A stretch of 64,000 bases of DNA. It comes from Myxococcota bacterium. Lineage in GTDB: Bacteria; Myxococcota_A; UBA796. The position numbers were made by a program, and so were the translations under genes. The notes under the pieces were generated by a model, which ran no database searches, was not told the DNA's origin, and saw nothing but the letters and a program-made list of their open reading frames with translations. Shown piece after piece: positions 16,307 through 28,837 of this stretch. The stretch spans positions 1 through 64,000 of the forward strand of contig JAQXDW010000039.1 of NCBI GenBank assembly GCA_029251165.1, in the 5' to 3' direction. The stretch's first letter is position 1. Each line of letters starts with the position of its first letter.

Positions 16307-17689
16307 GTGCACCGGGTATTCAACAGCATTCTCGATTGCATCGGTGATACGCCGATGGTCCGCCTGAACAAGGTCACAGAGGGCCTTCCGGGTACGCTCT
16401 ACGCCAAGGTGGAGTTCATGAACCCCGCCGGCTCCATCAAAGATCGCCTTGCTCGTCAGATCGTTGACGATGCGGAGGCTTCTGGTGAGCTGACTCCTGG
16501 CGGGACCATCGTCGAGGGTACCAGCGGCAACACCGGCGCTGGTCTGGCGATGATGGCTGCCATTCGCGGCTACAAGTCGACTTTCGTCATGCCCGACAAG
16601 CAGTCCGAGGAGAAGCGCGCGGCGCTGAGGGCGTGGGGCAGCCGGGTGGTCATCACCCCGACCAACGTCGAGCCCGACGATCCGCGCTCCTACTACAAGG
16701 TGTCCCGGAGGCTGGTCGATGAGTCCGAGAACTCATTCTACGCAAACCAGTACCACAACCCCTCCAACCCCCGAACGCACTACCTCTCGACCGGCCCAGA
16801 GCTGTACAAGCAGCTCGACGGCAAGGTCGACGTCATCTTCGCCGGCCTCGGTACCGGCGGCACGATCACTGGAATCGCGAAGTACATCAAGGAGCAGAAC
16901 CCAGACATCAAGATCGTCGGCATCGATCCCGTCGGCTCGCTCTACTACGACTACTTCAAGACCGGCCAGCCCACCCAGCCGTTCACCTACCTCGTCGAGG
17001 GCATCGGCGAGGACTTCCTGCCGAGCACCATGGACTTCGAGAACGTCGACGACGTGGTCCGGGTCAACGATCGGGAGTGCTTCCTGATGACCCGACGGCT
17101 CGTCCGTGAAGAGGGACTGTTCTGCGGTGCCTCCTCCGGTGCCGCCGTGGCCGGTGCGCTGAAGTGGCTGCGCCGTCAGGAGCGCAAGGACCTCGTCAGC
17201 GTGGTCATCCTCCCCGACAGCGGGCGCAGCTACCTCTCGAAGGTCTTCAACGACAAGTGGATGGAAGAGAACGGCTTCCTCAGCCCCGAGAACCCGCTGG
17301 GCCACGTCGCAGACCTCATCCAGACACGCGGCCCCCGCAAGCTCATCTCCTCCTCTCCCGATGCCTCCGTCGGCGAGGCCATCGAGGCCTTCAAGAAGCA
17401 CGGCATCTCCCAGATGCCGCTCATCACGGACGACAACGTCGTCGGCGTGGTCGGTGAGCGCACCCTGCTGCAGCGGGCACTGGAGGGCAAGCTCGATGCA
17501 AAGGTGAGCGAGGTGTCAGACATGAACTACTCCACCGTCGATCCCACCACCGAGATCAGCGTGCTCACCGAGATGTTCCGACGCTATCGCCTCGCGATCG
17601 TCTACCAGAACGGCAAGCCGGTCGACATCATCACCCGCATCGATCTCATCGACTACATCTCGCGCGCCACCAACGGGAAGGGTCAGTAA
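16307..17689 (+). CDS. Cystathionine beta-synthase with C-terminal CBS-domain pair
   Basis: 460 aa. A pyridoxal-phosphate enzyme that joins homocysteine and serine to cystathionine. The PLP lysine sits in NPAGSIKDRLA (about residue 45), the phosphate-binding loop is GTGGT in FAGLGTGGTITGI near 180, and EGTSGNTGAGLA is the substrate/carboxylate loop. The C-terminal ~120 residues hold two CBS motifs (VGEAIEAFKKHGISQMPLI and ISVLTEMFRRYRLAIVY), which in relatives bind adenosyl ligands and control activity. There is no N-terminal heme region. GTG 16307 has GGAG ahead, and its stop codon abuts the ATG of the next gene, so the two are one operon. A cysteine synthase is the alternative, less likely with the CBS pair and this neighbour. 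Confidence 0.93.
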   Translation: MHRVFNSILDCIGDTPMVRLNKVTEGLPGTLYAKVEFMNPAGSIKDRLARQIVDDAEASGELTPGGTIVEGTSGNTGAGLAMMAAIRGYKSTFVMPDKQSEEKRAALRAWGSRVVITPTNVEPDDPRSYYKVSRRLVDESENSFYANQYHNPSNPRTHYLSTGPELYKQLDGKVDVIFAGLGTGGTITGIAKYIKEQNPDIKIVGIDPVGSLYYDYFKTGQPTQPFTYLVEGIGEDFLPSTMDFENVDDVVRVNDRECFLMTRRLVREEGLFCGASSGAAVAGALKWLRRQERKDLVSVVILPDSGRSYLSKVFNDKWMEENGFLSPENPLGHVADLIQTRGPRKLISSSPDASVGEAIEAFKKHGISQMPLITDDNVVGVVGERTLLQRALEGKLDAKVSEVSDMNYSTVDPTTEISVLTEMFRRYRLAIVYQNGKPVDIITRIDLIDYISRATNGKGQ

Positions 17690-18796
17690 ATGTCTGACGA
17701 AAGCGACTACAAGCTCGGCACCCTCGCCATTCACGCCGGTCAGCCCCCTGAGCCGATCACCGGCGCGGTGATGACCCCGGTCTTCCAGACCTCGACCTAC
17801 GCCCAGCCCCACCCCGGCGCCTGGGACTGGGAGTACTCCCGGACCCACAACCCGACCCGCACCGCGCTCCAGGAGTGCCTCGCAGCCCTGGAAGGCGGCA
17901 AGCACGGGATGTGCTTCTCGTCGGGCCTCGCCGCCATCGACACCGTGATTCGCACCCTGCGCCCCGGCGCGAAGGTCGTCTGCGGCGACGATGTCTACGG
18001 TGGCACCTACCGACTGTTCACCAAGGAGTGGGCTGAGTTTGGCCTGGAATTCTCCTTCGTGGACACCAGCCAGCCGGACGTCGTGATCCCGGACGGTACT
18101 GACATCGTCTGGATCGAGACCCCGACCAACCCGCTGCTGAAGACCACCGACATCACCGCGCTCGCCAAGAAGGCACACGCAGCCGGCGCGAAGCTGGTCG
18201 TCGACAACACCTTCGCCACCCCGGTCAACCAGCAGCCGCTGAAGCTCGGGGCCGACATCGTGGTCCACTCCACCACCAAGTACCTCAACGGCCACTCCGA
18301 CGTGGTCGGTGGTGTGGTGATCACGAGCGATGATGCGATCGCCAAGCGGATTGCGTTTCTGCAGAATGCTGCCGGTGCCGTTCCGGGTCCGTGGGACTGC
18401 TTCTTGACCCTGCGCGGCCTCAAGACGCTGCATGTCCGGATGGACCGCCACAAGGAGAACGCGATCGCGATCGCGGCGTGGCTGGAGGAGCGCGGGGATG
18501 TCGGCAAGGTGATCTTCCCTGGCTACTCCGGGATGATCAGCTTCGTGCTCAACGGCGACCTCGACGCCGCGATCCGGTTTGTGAAGGCAACAAAGCTGTT
18601 CTGCCTCGCGGAGAGTCTCGGCGGCGTAGAGAGCCTCATCGAGCTGCCAGCGATCATGACGCATGCGAGCGTTCCGCCCGATGTTCGCGAGGCAATTGGC
18701 ATCCCAGATGGGCTGATCCGACTGAGCGTGGGAATCGAGAACCTCAGCGATCTCATCGCGGACCTGGAGATGGGCTTCGCTGCTGCGGCAGGATGA
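17690..18796 (+). CDS. Cystathionine gamma-synthase/gamma-lyase family PLP enzyme
   Basis: 368 aa. Cys/Met-metabolism PLP family. The signatures are the N-terminal [18 protein letters not shown], the tyrosine/arginine pair [12 protein letters not shown] of the neighbouring subunit's active site, and the PLP lysine in [18 protein letters not shown] (~205). C-terminal [13 protein letters not shown] and [10 protein letters not shown] are standard. With the beta-synthase directly upstream (stop TAA touches ATG), the pair most likely performs reverse transsulfuration, methionine to cysteine, which makes this a gamma-lyase. Gamma-synthase activity cannot be excluded because family members differ at few residues. 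The cysteine made would serve IscS at 35121. Confidence 0.92.
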   Translation: MSDESDYKLGTLAIHAGQPPEPITGAVMTPVFQTSTYAQPHPGAWDWEYSRTHNPTRTALQECLAALEGGKHGMCFSSGLAAIDTVIRTLRPGAKVVCGDDVYGGTYRLFTKEWAEFGLEFSFVDTSQPDVVIPDGTDIVWIETPTNPLLKTTDITALAKKAHAAGAKLVVDNTFATPVNQQPLKLGADIVVHSTTKYLNGHSDVVGGVVITSDDAIAKRIAFLQNAAGAVPGPWDCFLTLRGLKTLHVRMDRHKENAIAIAAWLEERGDVGKVIFPGYSGMISFVLNGDLDAAIRFVKATKLFCLAESLGGVESLIELPAIMTHASVPPDVREAIGIPDGLIRLSVGIENLSDLIADLEMGFAAAAG

Positions 18797-18929
18797 CGCT
18801 GAGGGCACTTCGCGCAGAAGCACGCACGACACCGCCGGCAGCCCCCCAGTGACCTGCCGGTGGTACCCTCCTGGCAAAGATGCCAGCATCGCCTCTGCTC
18901 ACCACAGCCGTCTTCAGCACACAGCCACC

Positions 18930-19754
18930 ATGCTCACGCTCCTCCTCACTGCCTGCCATGTCTTCGAGTCTCCAGAGATTCGATTTACCTGTGACGAGAT
19001 CCCGGAGTGCAGCGAGGACGACACCTCCGCCCAGCCGACGGACGAAGACACCGGCACGCCGCCGACAGACGAAGACTGCGACGACGGCATCGACAACAAC
19101 CTCAACGGTCTGGTGGACTGTGAGGACGACGACTGCCTGGAGGTGTGCATCGAGGACTGCACCGACGGCATCGACAACGATCAGGACACGTTCACCGACT
19201 GCGGTGACGATGAGTGCTACGGCCTCGACGGCTGCGGTGGCCCGTACAGCGTGCAGATGTACACCACCTTCACTCAGGTCGCGCACATCATCGGAAGCGA
19301 CCTCCCCATACTCAACAGCAGCTACACCCACAGCATCGCCCTGCTCGCGGAGGGCAGCATCGAGGTCTCCGGTGCGCCGGTCGGCTGGGACGGCGGCGTG
19401 CCCTTCAGCTGCCAGGGAACCATCGCCGGAGGCTTCGATGTACCGGGATATACCGACGTCTTCACCTACATTGGTCCGCAAGACGACGGCAGCTATGCGA
19501 TGGGCTTCCAGCCCTCAGAGCTCACCAGCACCCTGCTCTGGGACAGCGACTGCCCGCTGACCGTCCTGCCGTACAACATCCTCAGCTTCATGCCCCAGCA
19601 GAGATACATCTCTCAGGAATACGACGGGAGCTGGAGGCGGCAGTACTACGCGCAGGACTACATCACCGCGACCTACACGGACTTCAACATGGAGGTCACC
19701 CAGCTCTACGAAGTCCTGCCGTACAACATCCGCGAGTGGACCGGGGTTTACTGA
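18930..19754 (+). CDS. Secreted lipoprotein with Cys/Asp-rich metal-binding repeats
   Basis: About 274 aa. I take ATG 18930, which gives MLTLLLTAC: an unusually short signal whose cysteine at residue 9 would be lipidated. An acidic linker leads to two repeats, [21 protein letters not shown] and [21 protein letters not shown], each like the MopE-type repeat with paired cysteines. A globular ~180-residue domain follows, tyrosine- and tryptophan-rich, containing [19 protein letters not shown] and ending [10 protein letters not shown]. The segment LPYNI recurs twice, at [10 protein letters not shown] and EVLPYNIRE. It is an envelope protein of unknown role. Upstream 18835-18860 an imperfect inverted repeat (CCGGCAG ... 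CTGCCGG) may terminate the transsulfuration operon. Confidence 0.75.
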   Translation: MLTLLLTACHVFESPEIRFTCDEIPECSEDDTSAQPTDEDTGTPPTDEDCDDGIDNNLNGLVDCEDDDCLEVCIEDCTDGIDNDQDTFTDCGDDECYGLDGCGGPYSVQMYTTFTQVAHIIGSDLPILNSSYTHSIALLAEGSIEVSGAPVGWDGGVPFSCQGTIAGGFDVPGYTDVFTYIGPQDDGSYAMGFQPSELTSTLLWDSDCPLTVLPYNILSFMPQQRYISQEYDGSWRRQYYAQDYITATYTDFNMEVTQLYEVLPYNIREWTGVY

Positions 19755-19999
19755 GTCGCGCGAGGGGTCGAGATGCCATCGACCGGCGCGCAGGCAGCAC
19801 CAGCAGCGGGGTGGTCGACTGGGGGCTGGGGTAGGCTTGTGGTCGTGTCGAAGCGTTCGCCCCATCTCCAGCAACAAGCGGCCAGGCGGGACCACGGACG
19901 GCTTCCTGCACGTCCGGACGCCCGCGAGATGCCCATGGCAGGAGTCACGCGCGCGCTCCTGCTCCCCTCAGGCGGTGCCCGCCTTCGGCTGTCCTTGCC

Positions 20000-21094
20000 G
20001 TGAAGATCACCTACCTCCTGCCCGCGCCGGGGATCCCGGTCCAGGGGCCGTCGGGCGCCTCCGCACACGCCCGAGGCATCGTCCGGGCGCTGCGCCGGGA
20101 CCACGAAGTCCGGCTGCTCGCTGCGAAGCTCACAGACCGAAGAGGCACCTTCGGAGAGCCAACCCGGGCACGTGCCGTCGGGGTGCCGGGGTGGCCGTCG
20201 TGGCTGAAGACCTACCGAGATCTGACCGAGGTCATCGCTGCACGGCGGATCAGCCGGCGAGTCATCGAGCAGGCCCATGCCGGCTGGATGCCAGACCTGG
20301 TCGTCGAGCGCCACAGCCTGTTCTCCGACGCCGGCTGGCGGATCCACGATCGGCTCGGGGTGCCGTGGGTGCTGGAGGTCAATGCCCCGCTGTGGGAGGA
20401 GCGCCGACGCTTTGAGGAGCTTCGACGTCCTGCCTGGGCGCTGGGCTGGCAGCGGGCGGTCCTCCAGGCCGCCCCCTGCATTGTGGCGGTGAGCCGGTGG
20501 CTGGTGCAGTGGCTCCAGGACGACATGGGCTGTGACAATGTCCACTGGCTCCCCAACGGGGTCGATCAGCGGCGCGGGGATCGCGCTGCAGGGCGGACGC
20601 GGCTCGGGGCTGCACCGGACGAGAAGCTCATCGGGTTCGTCGGCTCGATGAAGCCCTGGCACGGCTTAGAGCGGCTGGCCGGTGTCGCGAGAGAGACCGG
20701 GGCACGGCTCGCGCTGGTCGGGCGGCTCGCGCCAGGGATGACCGCTCCGGAGGGTGCGCTGGTCACGGGCCACCTGGAGCCAGATGCCCTCGCGGACGCC
20801 GTCGCGGCCCTCGACGTCGGCCTCGCGCCCTACCCCGCCGACGCTCCGCCGTGGTTCTGCCCGCTGAAGATCCTCGACTACCGTGCACAGGGCACTCCGG
20901 TGGTCGCCACCGATGTCGGGGAGTGTGCAGTCCTGGTCGGAGACGCCGGCAGCGTGGTGGCGGCAGACGACGACGCAGCGCTCATCCGAGAGGTCGCCCG
21001 CTGGCTCGCGGCCCCCCGTCCAGCTCCGGCTGCCCGGACGTGGCAGGAGGTGGCCGAGACGCTGCTGGCGGTGAGCGGTGTGCCGCCTCAGTGA
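20000..21094 (+). CDS. Glycosyltransferase, GT4-type (GT-B fold)
   Basis: 364 aa. The N-terminal Rossmann half starts ITYLLPAPGIPVQGPSGASAHARGI, the acceptor loop of group 1 transferases. The C-terminal half begins LIGFVGSMKPWHGLERL and contains ILDYRAQGTPVVATDVGE, in which the Glu/Gly pair binds the nucleotide sugar. No membrane segment; it acts on the cytosolic face, for example on a polysaccharide or glycolipid. The start GTG 20000 lacks a strong ribosome site. The 245 bp before it contain only weak open frames and nothing I can identify. Next downstream is plsB. Confidence 0.85.
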   Translation: MKITYLLPAPGIPVQGPSGASAHARGIVRALRRDHEVRLLAAKLTDRRGTFGEPTRARAVGVPGWPSWLKTYRDLTEVIAARRISRRVIEQAHAGWMPDLVVERHSLFSDAGWRIHDRLGVPWVLEVNAPLWEERRRFEELRRPAWALGWQRAVLQAAPCIVAVSRWLVQWLQDDMGCDNVHWLPNGVDQRRGDRAAGRTRLGAAPDEKLIGFVGSMKPWHGLERLAGVARETGARLALVGRLAPGMTAPEGALVTGHLEPDALADAVAALDVGLAPYPADAPPWFCPLKILDYRAQGTPVVATDVGECAVLVGDAGSVVAADDDAALIREVARWLAAPRPAPAARTWQEVAETLLAVSGVPPQ

Positions 21095-21132
21095 CACCAC
21101 ACAGCCCCATCCTGTCCACGCGTTAGTCCGTC

Positions 21133-23691
21133 ATGATGTCCGATCTCCCTGCCCCATCTCCCCGCGACACCGCTCAGCTCCTCCGCTCCGGCATGATCCG
21201 CCGCTTCGGCCCCCTGTTCCACCTCAGCGGGCTCTCCATTCTTCTGCGACGCGCAAGCCTGGATGACTCCTCGGCCGAGAACGTTCGCCGTGCCTCAGAA
21301 GCCGGACCGGTGGTCTACGTCCTCCACACCACCTCCGCGGTTGACTGGCTCGCCCTCAACCGGGCCCTGAACGCTCGACGACTCCCTCTGGCGGCCTTGA
21401 CGACCGGTGTGCGTGGCATCTGGTTCCGTCCGGTCTACCAGGCCCTCTACGGAGCCTTCCTGGGCCTCAAGCGGCGGCTGTCCCTGTCAGGCTTCCCAGA
21501 TCCGGTGACGTCGGGTGCGCTGGTCGAGGCCATCCAGCACGGACGCCCCGCCGCAGTGTTCCTCGTCGACAACCACAAGCCGACCCTCGGAGTCGTCGAG
21601 GCCCTCAACGCAGCTCAGGCCCGCACCGAGCGACCGGTTCAGCTCGTCCCAGTGGTCGTCCGCTGGCGGCGTGAGCCGGGCACTGCACGCACAGAGTCGG
21701 CTCGGATGCTGCGCGGCTCTGCGGATGATCCGGGCTGGATCCAGAAGATGCTCACCGTGCTGGCCGCCGACAGCGCGGTCCACATCCAGGCCGGCACGCC
21801 GATCGACCTCACCGGCCTGCCGGAGCGCTTCGCGGATGAGTCCATGGAGCGCGCCAGTCGCCGACTGCGCATCCTGCTGCGGCGCTACCTGTATCGGGAG
21901 TCCCGGGTCGCCCACGGGCCACGGATCCGCTCGCATCGTTGGATGAAGCGCCTGGTGATGCGGAGCCCGGAGGTCCGCCGGCTGGTGCTGGAGGAGTCTC
22001 TTGCGACCGGCCGCTCCGAGGAGAAGATCCGCGCAGAGGTCCGCAAGGCGTTCTCCCACATCGCCGCCCGGATGTCGTTCTCAGTCGTCCGCGCCAGCCG
22101 GTTAATCTTCAACCTCCTCTCCAGTCGGATCTTCTCTGGGATCGACATCCGCGAGGCGGATCTGGAGCGGATGCGCGCGGCCCTGCGTGCCGGCACTCCA
22201 GTGCTCATCCCGTGCCACCGCAGCCACTTCGACTACATGCTGCTCTCCAGCGTCTGCTACGAGAACAACCTCGTCATTCCCCACATCGTCGCTGGAGAGA
22301 ACCTCTCGTTCTGGCCGCTGGGAGCCCTCTTCCGGCGCGCTGGAGCGTTCTTCATCAAGCGCAGCTTCGGCGAAGACCGCATCTTCCCGGTCGTGTTCGC
22401 CCGCTACCTCCAGCAGCTCATCCGGGACGGCTTCCCGGTGGAGTTCTTCATCGAGGGCGGCCGCAGCCGCACCGGCAAGCTCCTCCCCGCGCGGCTCGGG
22501 GTCCTCTCGATGATCCTCGACGCCGCCGCGACCACCCGCGCTGACCATGCCGTCTCGCTCTTGCCCATCGCGATCACCTACGAGCAGGTCGCCGAGGGCG
22601 GCGCGTACGCCAGAGAGCTGTCCGGAGAGAAGAAGAAAGCCGAAGATCTCGGGCAGGTCGTCAAGGCCCGACGGATCTTCAGAAAGCGCTTCGGGCGGGT
22701 CTACATCCGGGTCGGGGAGCCGATCACCGCCGCGCAGGCCATGTCGGGCATCGACGCGCCGTGGAGCGGGCTGCCGCGAGAGCGTCGCGCGGAGATCCTC
22801 CAGCGGACCGGCGAGCGCATCCTGTACCGCATCGCCCGCAACGAGGTCATCCTGCCCTCCGGGCTGGTCGCCATGGGGCTGCTCTGCCAGCACCGTCGCG
22901 GCGTCCGCCAGAGCGCACTGCTGGCGCGGGTCACGCGGCTCGACACCCTCCTCCGCGACATCGGCGCGAAGCCCGCCGCTTCGCTGACGTATGGAGGCTG
23001 GGCGGTGCGGTCGGCGCTGGAGCAGTTCCGCCGCGCCGGCCTGATCGCCCGCCTGCCGGATGAGTCCGACGACATCATCCAGATCATCGAAGAGAAGCGG
23101 ATCGAGCTGGACTACTACAAGAACGGACTCATCCACTTCCTCGCCCCGATGAGCCTGCTCGCAGCCGGCGCCCGAGCCGCCGCCGATGACCATGGATGCA
23201 TCAACGAAGACGAGCTGTTCCGGCTGTTCCGCACCCAGGTCTTCCTGATGCGCTACGAATTCACCCTCGATCCAGAGCAGGCGCTGGAGACTCTGGAGGT
23301 CGAGAGCCTCACTCAGCTGGTGCGCTATGGCGCGCTGTCACAAGACGACAGCGGCTACCAGATCGCCGATGCCGCCCTGCTCGCAGAGCTTGCGGGGCTG
23401 ACCTGCAATTTCCTGGAGTCCTACCGGCTGGTGCTGCGCGGTGCGCGAGCAACCCGCCACCGGAGCCTGCCGATGAAGGAGCTGCCAGACAAGATCCTGG
23501 AGTTCGGTCGGGGCCGACTGGCGGTCGACGAGCTGTCTCGCTCCGAGGCGCTCTCGAACGTCAACCTCAAGAATGCCCTGCGCGCCTACCGAGAGGAAGG
23601 CGTCATCCAGGCCCGAACCGGCGGGGGGCTGCAGTTCGACGATGCGGGCCTGGAGCAGTACCTCTCCGACTTCGCCGCGCTGCTGGAGTAG
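21133..23691 (+). CDS. plsB: Glycerol-3-phosphate acyltransferase, PlsB family
   Basis: 852 aa, close to the ~807 of E. coli PlsB. It transfers a fatty acyl chain to sn-glycerol 3-phosphate, the first step of phospholipid synthesis, at the inner membrane. Acyltransferase block I is PCHRSHFDYML (HX4D near residue 362), block II covers RAGAFFIKRSFGED, block III is FFIEGGRSRTGKL, and block IV includes LLPIAITYEQV. A first half without those motifs, but with VYVLHTTSAVDWLALNRAL, precedes it as in other PlsB proteins. The C-terminal ~250 residues are helical. Start: ATG 21133, with ATG 21136 just after. It follows a glycosyltransferase, so a lipid/envelope set is plausible. Confidence 0.93.
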   Translation: MMSDLPAPSPRDTAQLLRSGMIRRFGPLFHLSGLSILLRRASLDDSSAENVRRASEAGPVVYVLHTTSAVDWLALNRALNARRLPLAALTTGVRGIWFRPVYQALYGAFLGLKRRLSLSGFPDPVTSGALVEAIQHGRPAAVFLVDNHKPTLGVVEALNAAQARTERPVQLVPVVVRWRREPGTARTESARMLRGSADDPGWIQKMLTVLAADSAVHIQAGTPIDLTGLPERFADESMERASRRLRILLRRYLYRESRVAHGPRIRSHRWMKRLVMRSPEVRRLVLEESLATGRSEEKIRAEVRKAFSHIAARMSFSVVRASRLIFNLLSSRIFSGIDIREADLERMRAALRAGTPVLIPCHRSHFDYMLLSSVCYENNLVIPHIVAGENLSFWPLGALFRRAGAFFIKRSFGEDRIFPVVFARYLQQLIRDGFPVEFFIEGGRSRTGKLLPARLGVLSMILDAAATTRADHAVSLLPIAITYEQVAEGGAYARELSGEKKKAEDLGQVVKARRIFRKRFGRVYIRVGEPITAAQAMSGIDAPWSGLPRERRAEILQRTGERILYRIARNEVILPSGLVAMGLLCQHRRGVRQSALLARVTRLDTLLRDIGAKPAASLTYGGWAVRSALEQFRRAGLIARLPDESDDIIQIIEEKRIELDYYKNGLIHFLAPMSLLAAGARAAADDHGCINEDELFRLFRTQVFLMRYEFTLDPEQALETLEVESLTQLVRYGALSQDDSGYQIADAALLAELAGLTCNFLESYRLVLRGARATRHRSLPMKELPDKILEFGRGRLAVDELSRSEALSNVNLKNALRAYREEGVIQARTGGGLQFDDAGLEQYLSDFAALLE

Positions 23692-23724
23692 AACCTTCCG
23701 TCCCGTTCCGCTACGAATAGGGGC

Positions 23725-24084
23725 ATGGAGAAGGTCGACGCACTGTTCGCCGGAGAGCCGCCGCCGCCGCCGATCGAGGCGGCGCCGAAGCTGCGGCTGA
23801 TCCGCGGCGCGCTGATCGTTGCCGCCCCGCTGGACCTGCTGGGCGTCTTCTGCTGGACCGGCGTGCCAGGCGCGGCGCTGACCCTGTGGGCGTGGCTGCA
23901 GGCGGACGGCGAGATGGCCCGCATCGAAGCGGGCGAGTACGACTCAGACGATGCCGCCGCGATGATGCGGCTGCGGGTGGTGTCCGGGTGGCTGCTGGGC
24001 TTCTGCGTGCTGTCTCTGCTGCTGCAGGCCTGGCTGCTCACCACATCGTTCTACAACCACCTGTGGGGACGGTTCCTCAGCTGA
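23725..24084 (+). CDS. Small membrane protein, unknown
   Basis: 119 aa. A proline-rich cytoplasmic start (GEPPPPPIEAAP) is followed by a hydrophobic stretch at ~28-60 (LIVAAPLDLLGVFCW and on), a charged loop with AGEYDSDDAAAM, and a second membrane segment at ~85-110 (GWLLGFCVLSLLLQAWLL). Two or three transmembrane helices are expected. No family recognised. It lies 33 bp behind plsB and is convergent with the protein at 24103. Confidence 0.65.
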   Translation: MEKVDALFAGEPPPPPIEAAPKLRLIRGALIVAAPLDLLGVFCWTGVPGAALTLWAWLQADGEMARIEAGEYDSDDAAAMMRLRVVSGWLLGFCVLSLLLQAWLLTTSFYNHLWGRFLS

Positions 24085-24102
24085 GGCCGCCCCCGCCAGG
24101 CG

Positions 24103-27739
<3,637 letters not shown>

Positions 27740-27775
27740 TGGAATCGGGCCCGCCTGTCGGAGGGTCCGAGCCGC

Positions 27776-28210
27776 TCAGTCCTCGAACACCTCGATCAAG
27801 ACGTAGTTGTCGGCGAAGTGGTATCCGCGCTCGATGAGCGCCTCGGCGATGGCGTGCGGGATCATGTTTCCGGGGGGGCGGCACAGCCCCTCAATGGTCA
27901 TGTCCTCGTAGCCGACCAGCCGGTCGATCTCCTTCGTCGAGCGCACCATCACCCGGATCTCCCGGCCGATCGTGTCGCGGGGAGCCAGCAGCGGGAACAG
28001 GTTGTGCTCGCCCTGCTTGATGCGCAGCTCGTGGTGAGCAGTGCCCGTGATGCGGACCCCGCGGTGATCCCGGTGGATGGTCTCGACCGTGACGTCTGTC
28101 ACCGGGGGGCGGAAGCCCGGAGGCGCCCCCCGATCCCACCAGATGATCCCGAACGTCGTGGAAACGACAAGGAAGAACGGACCCAGAATGGTCAGCAGCA
28201 GCTTCTTCAT
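27776..28210 (-). CDS. Small signal-anchored protein, unknown
   Basis: 144 aa. ATG 28210 is preceded by GAGG and begins MKKLLLTILGPFFLVVSTTFG, an uncleaved signal-anchor or signal peptide. The rest is soluble, with RITGTAHHELRIKQGEHNLFPLL and IGREIRVMVRSTKEIDRLVG, and ends ADNYVLIEVFED. No family is recognised. The frame also runs upstream, antisense across the oxoprolinase gene, for nearly 1000 codons; that is codon shadow and not protein. The gene is divergent from the lipoprotein at 28298 and shares an ~85 bp promoter region. Confidence 0.75.
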   Translation of the reverse strand: MKKLLLTILGPFFLVVSTTFGIIWWDRGAPPGFRPPVTDVTVETIHRDHRGVRITGTAHHELRIKQGEHNLFPLLAPRDTIGREIRVMVRSTKEIDRLVGYEDMTIEGLCRPPGNMIPHAIAEALIERGYHFADNYVLIEVFED

Positions 28211-28297
28211 GGCGACCTCATAATGGTATCGACCCTCTGTGTCGGAGATCGTTCGCGCTATGATGACCCTACGGACGTTCGAGGAGAAGAGTGACCC

Positions 28298-28825
28298 ATG
28301 CCTATCCGTATGATCCCCCTGGCTTCGCTGCTGCTTGCTGGCTGTACTGCCATCGAAGGCAGCAGCTTCTCCAACCAGGGAACCTACAACGTCAACGACT
28401 ACCTCTCTGAGACCGACACCGGCAGCGCAGATGACGACTCCGAGGAGGCCGTGCCCGAGGGCACTCCGGTCATCGAGGTCCTCTCGGTCTCGAAGGAAGA
28501 AGACTACGCAGGCTACAGCCTCGCCATCGTCATCAACGCCACTTACCTCGATGACGACGACAACGTCGACGGGGGATACATCCGCTGCACATACGATGTC
28601 GACGGCGGCAACAGCAACTCCTGCGCTGCGCAAGACGCCGAAGGCAACACGCTCTCCGGCGGTCTTATCCCCATCGATGGCTTGAATGCCTACGCCAGCA
28701 ACGGCAGCGTCGAGATCGGGTTCGGCGCGGACATCTATGACAGCGACCAGTCCTTCTACGTCGAGGTCTCCGTGATCGATGTCGACGGGAACGAGTCTGA
28801 GACCATCGGGAGCAACGCAAAGTAA
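28298..28825 (+). CDS. Small acidic lipoprotein
   Basis: 175 aa. MPIRMIPLASLLLAGC gives an ideal lipobox (LLAGC). The mature protein is strongly acidic (DTGSADDDSEEAV, DDDDNVDGG) with a single beta-sandwich-like domain that includes IEVLSVSKEEDYAGYSLAIV and YIRCTYDVDGGNSNSC, two cysteines that could pair. The start ATG has GAGGAGAAGAG just upstream, and TATGAT at 28259-28264 is a good -10 candidate 33 bp from the start. Function unknown. The oxoprolinase gene begins 12 bp after its stop. Confidence 0.78.
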   Translation: MPIRMIPLASLLLAGCTAIEGSSFSNQGTYNVNDYLSETDTGSADDDSEEAVPEGTPVIEVLSVSKEEDYAGYSLAIVINATYLDDDDNVDGGYIRCTYDVDGGNSNSCAAQDAEGNTLSGGLIPIDGLNAYASNGSVEIGFGADIYDSDQSFYVEVSVIDVDGNESETIGSNAK

Positions 28826-28837
28826 GCGGCGGCTGGC

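Noticed and set aside
16112..16312. 67-codon N-terminal extension of the aldehyde dehydrogenase-family protein
   Set aside because: Arg-rich and not like any family N-terminus, while GTG 16111 has GAGGAG correctly spaced; the extension would also overlap the divergent gene's start.
19755..19999. Open frames on both strands between the Cys/Asp lipoprotein and the glycosyltransferase
   Set aside because: No consistent coding character, no homologous motif and no ribosome site; I treat the 245 bp as non-coding.
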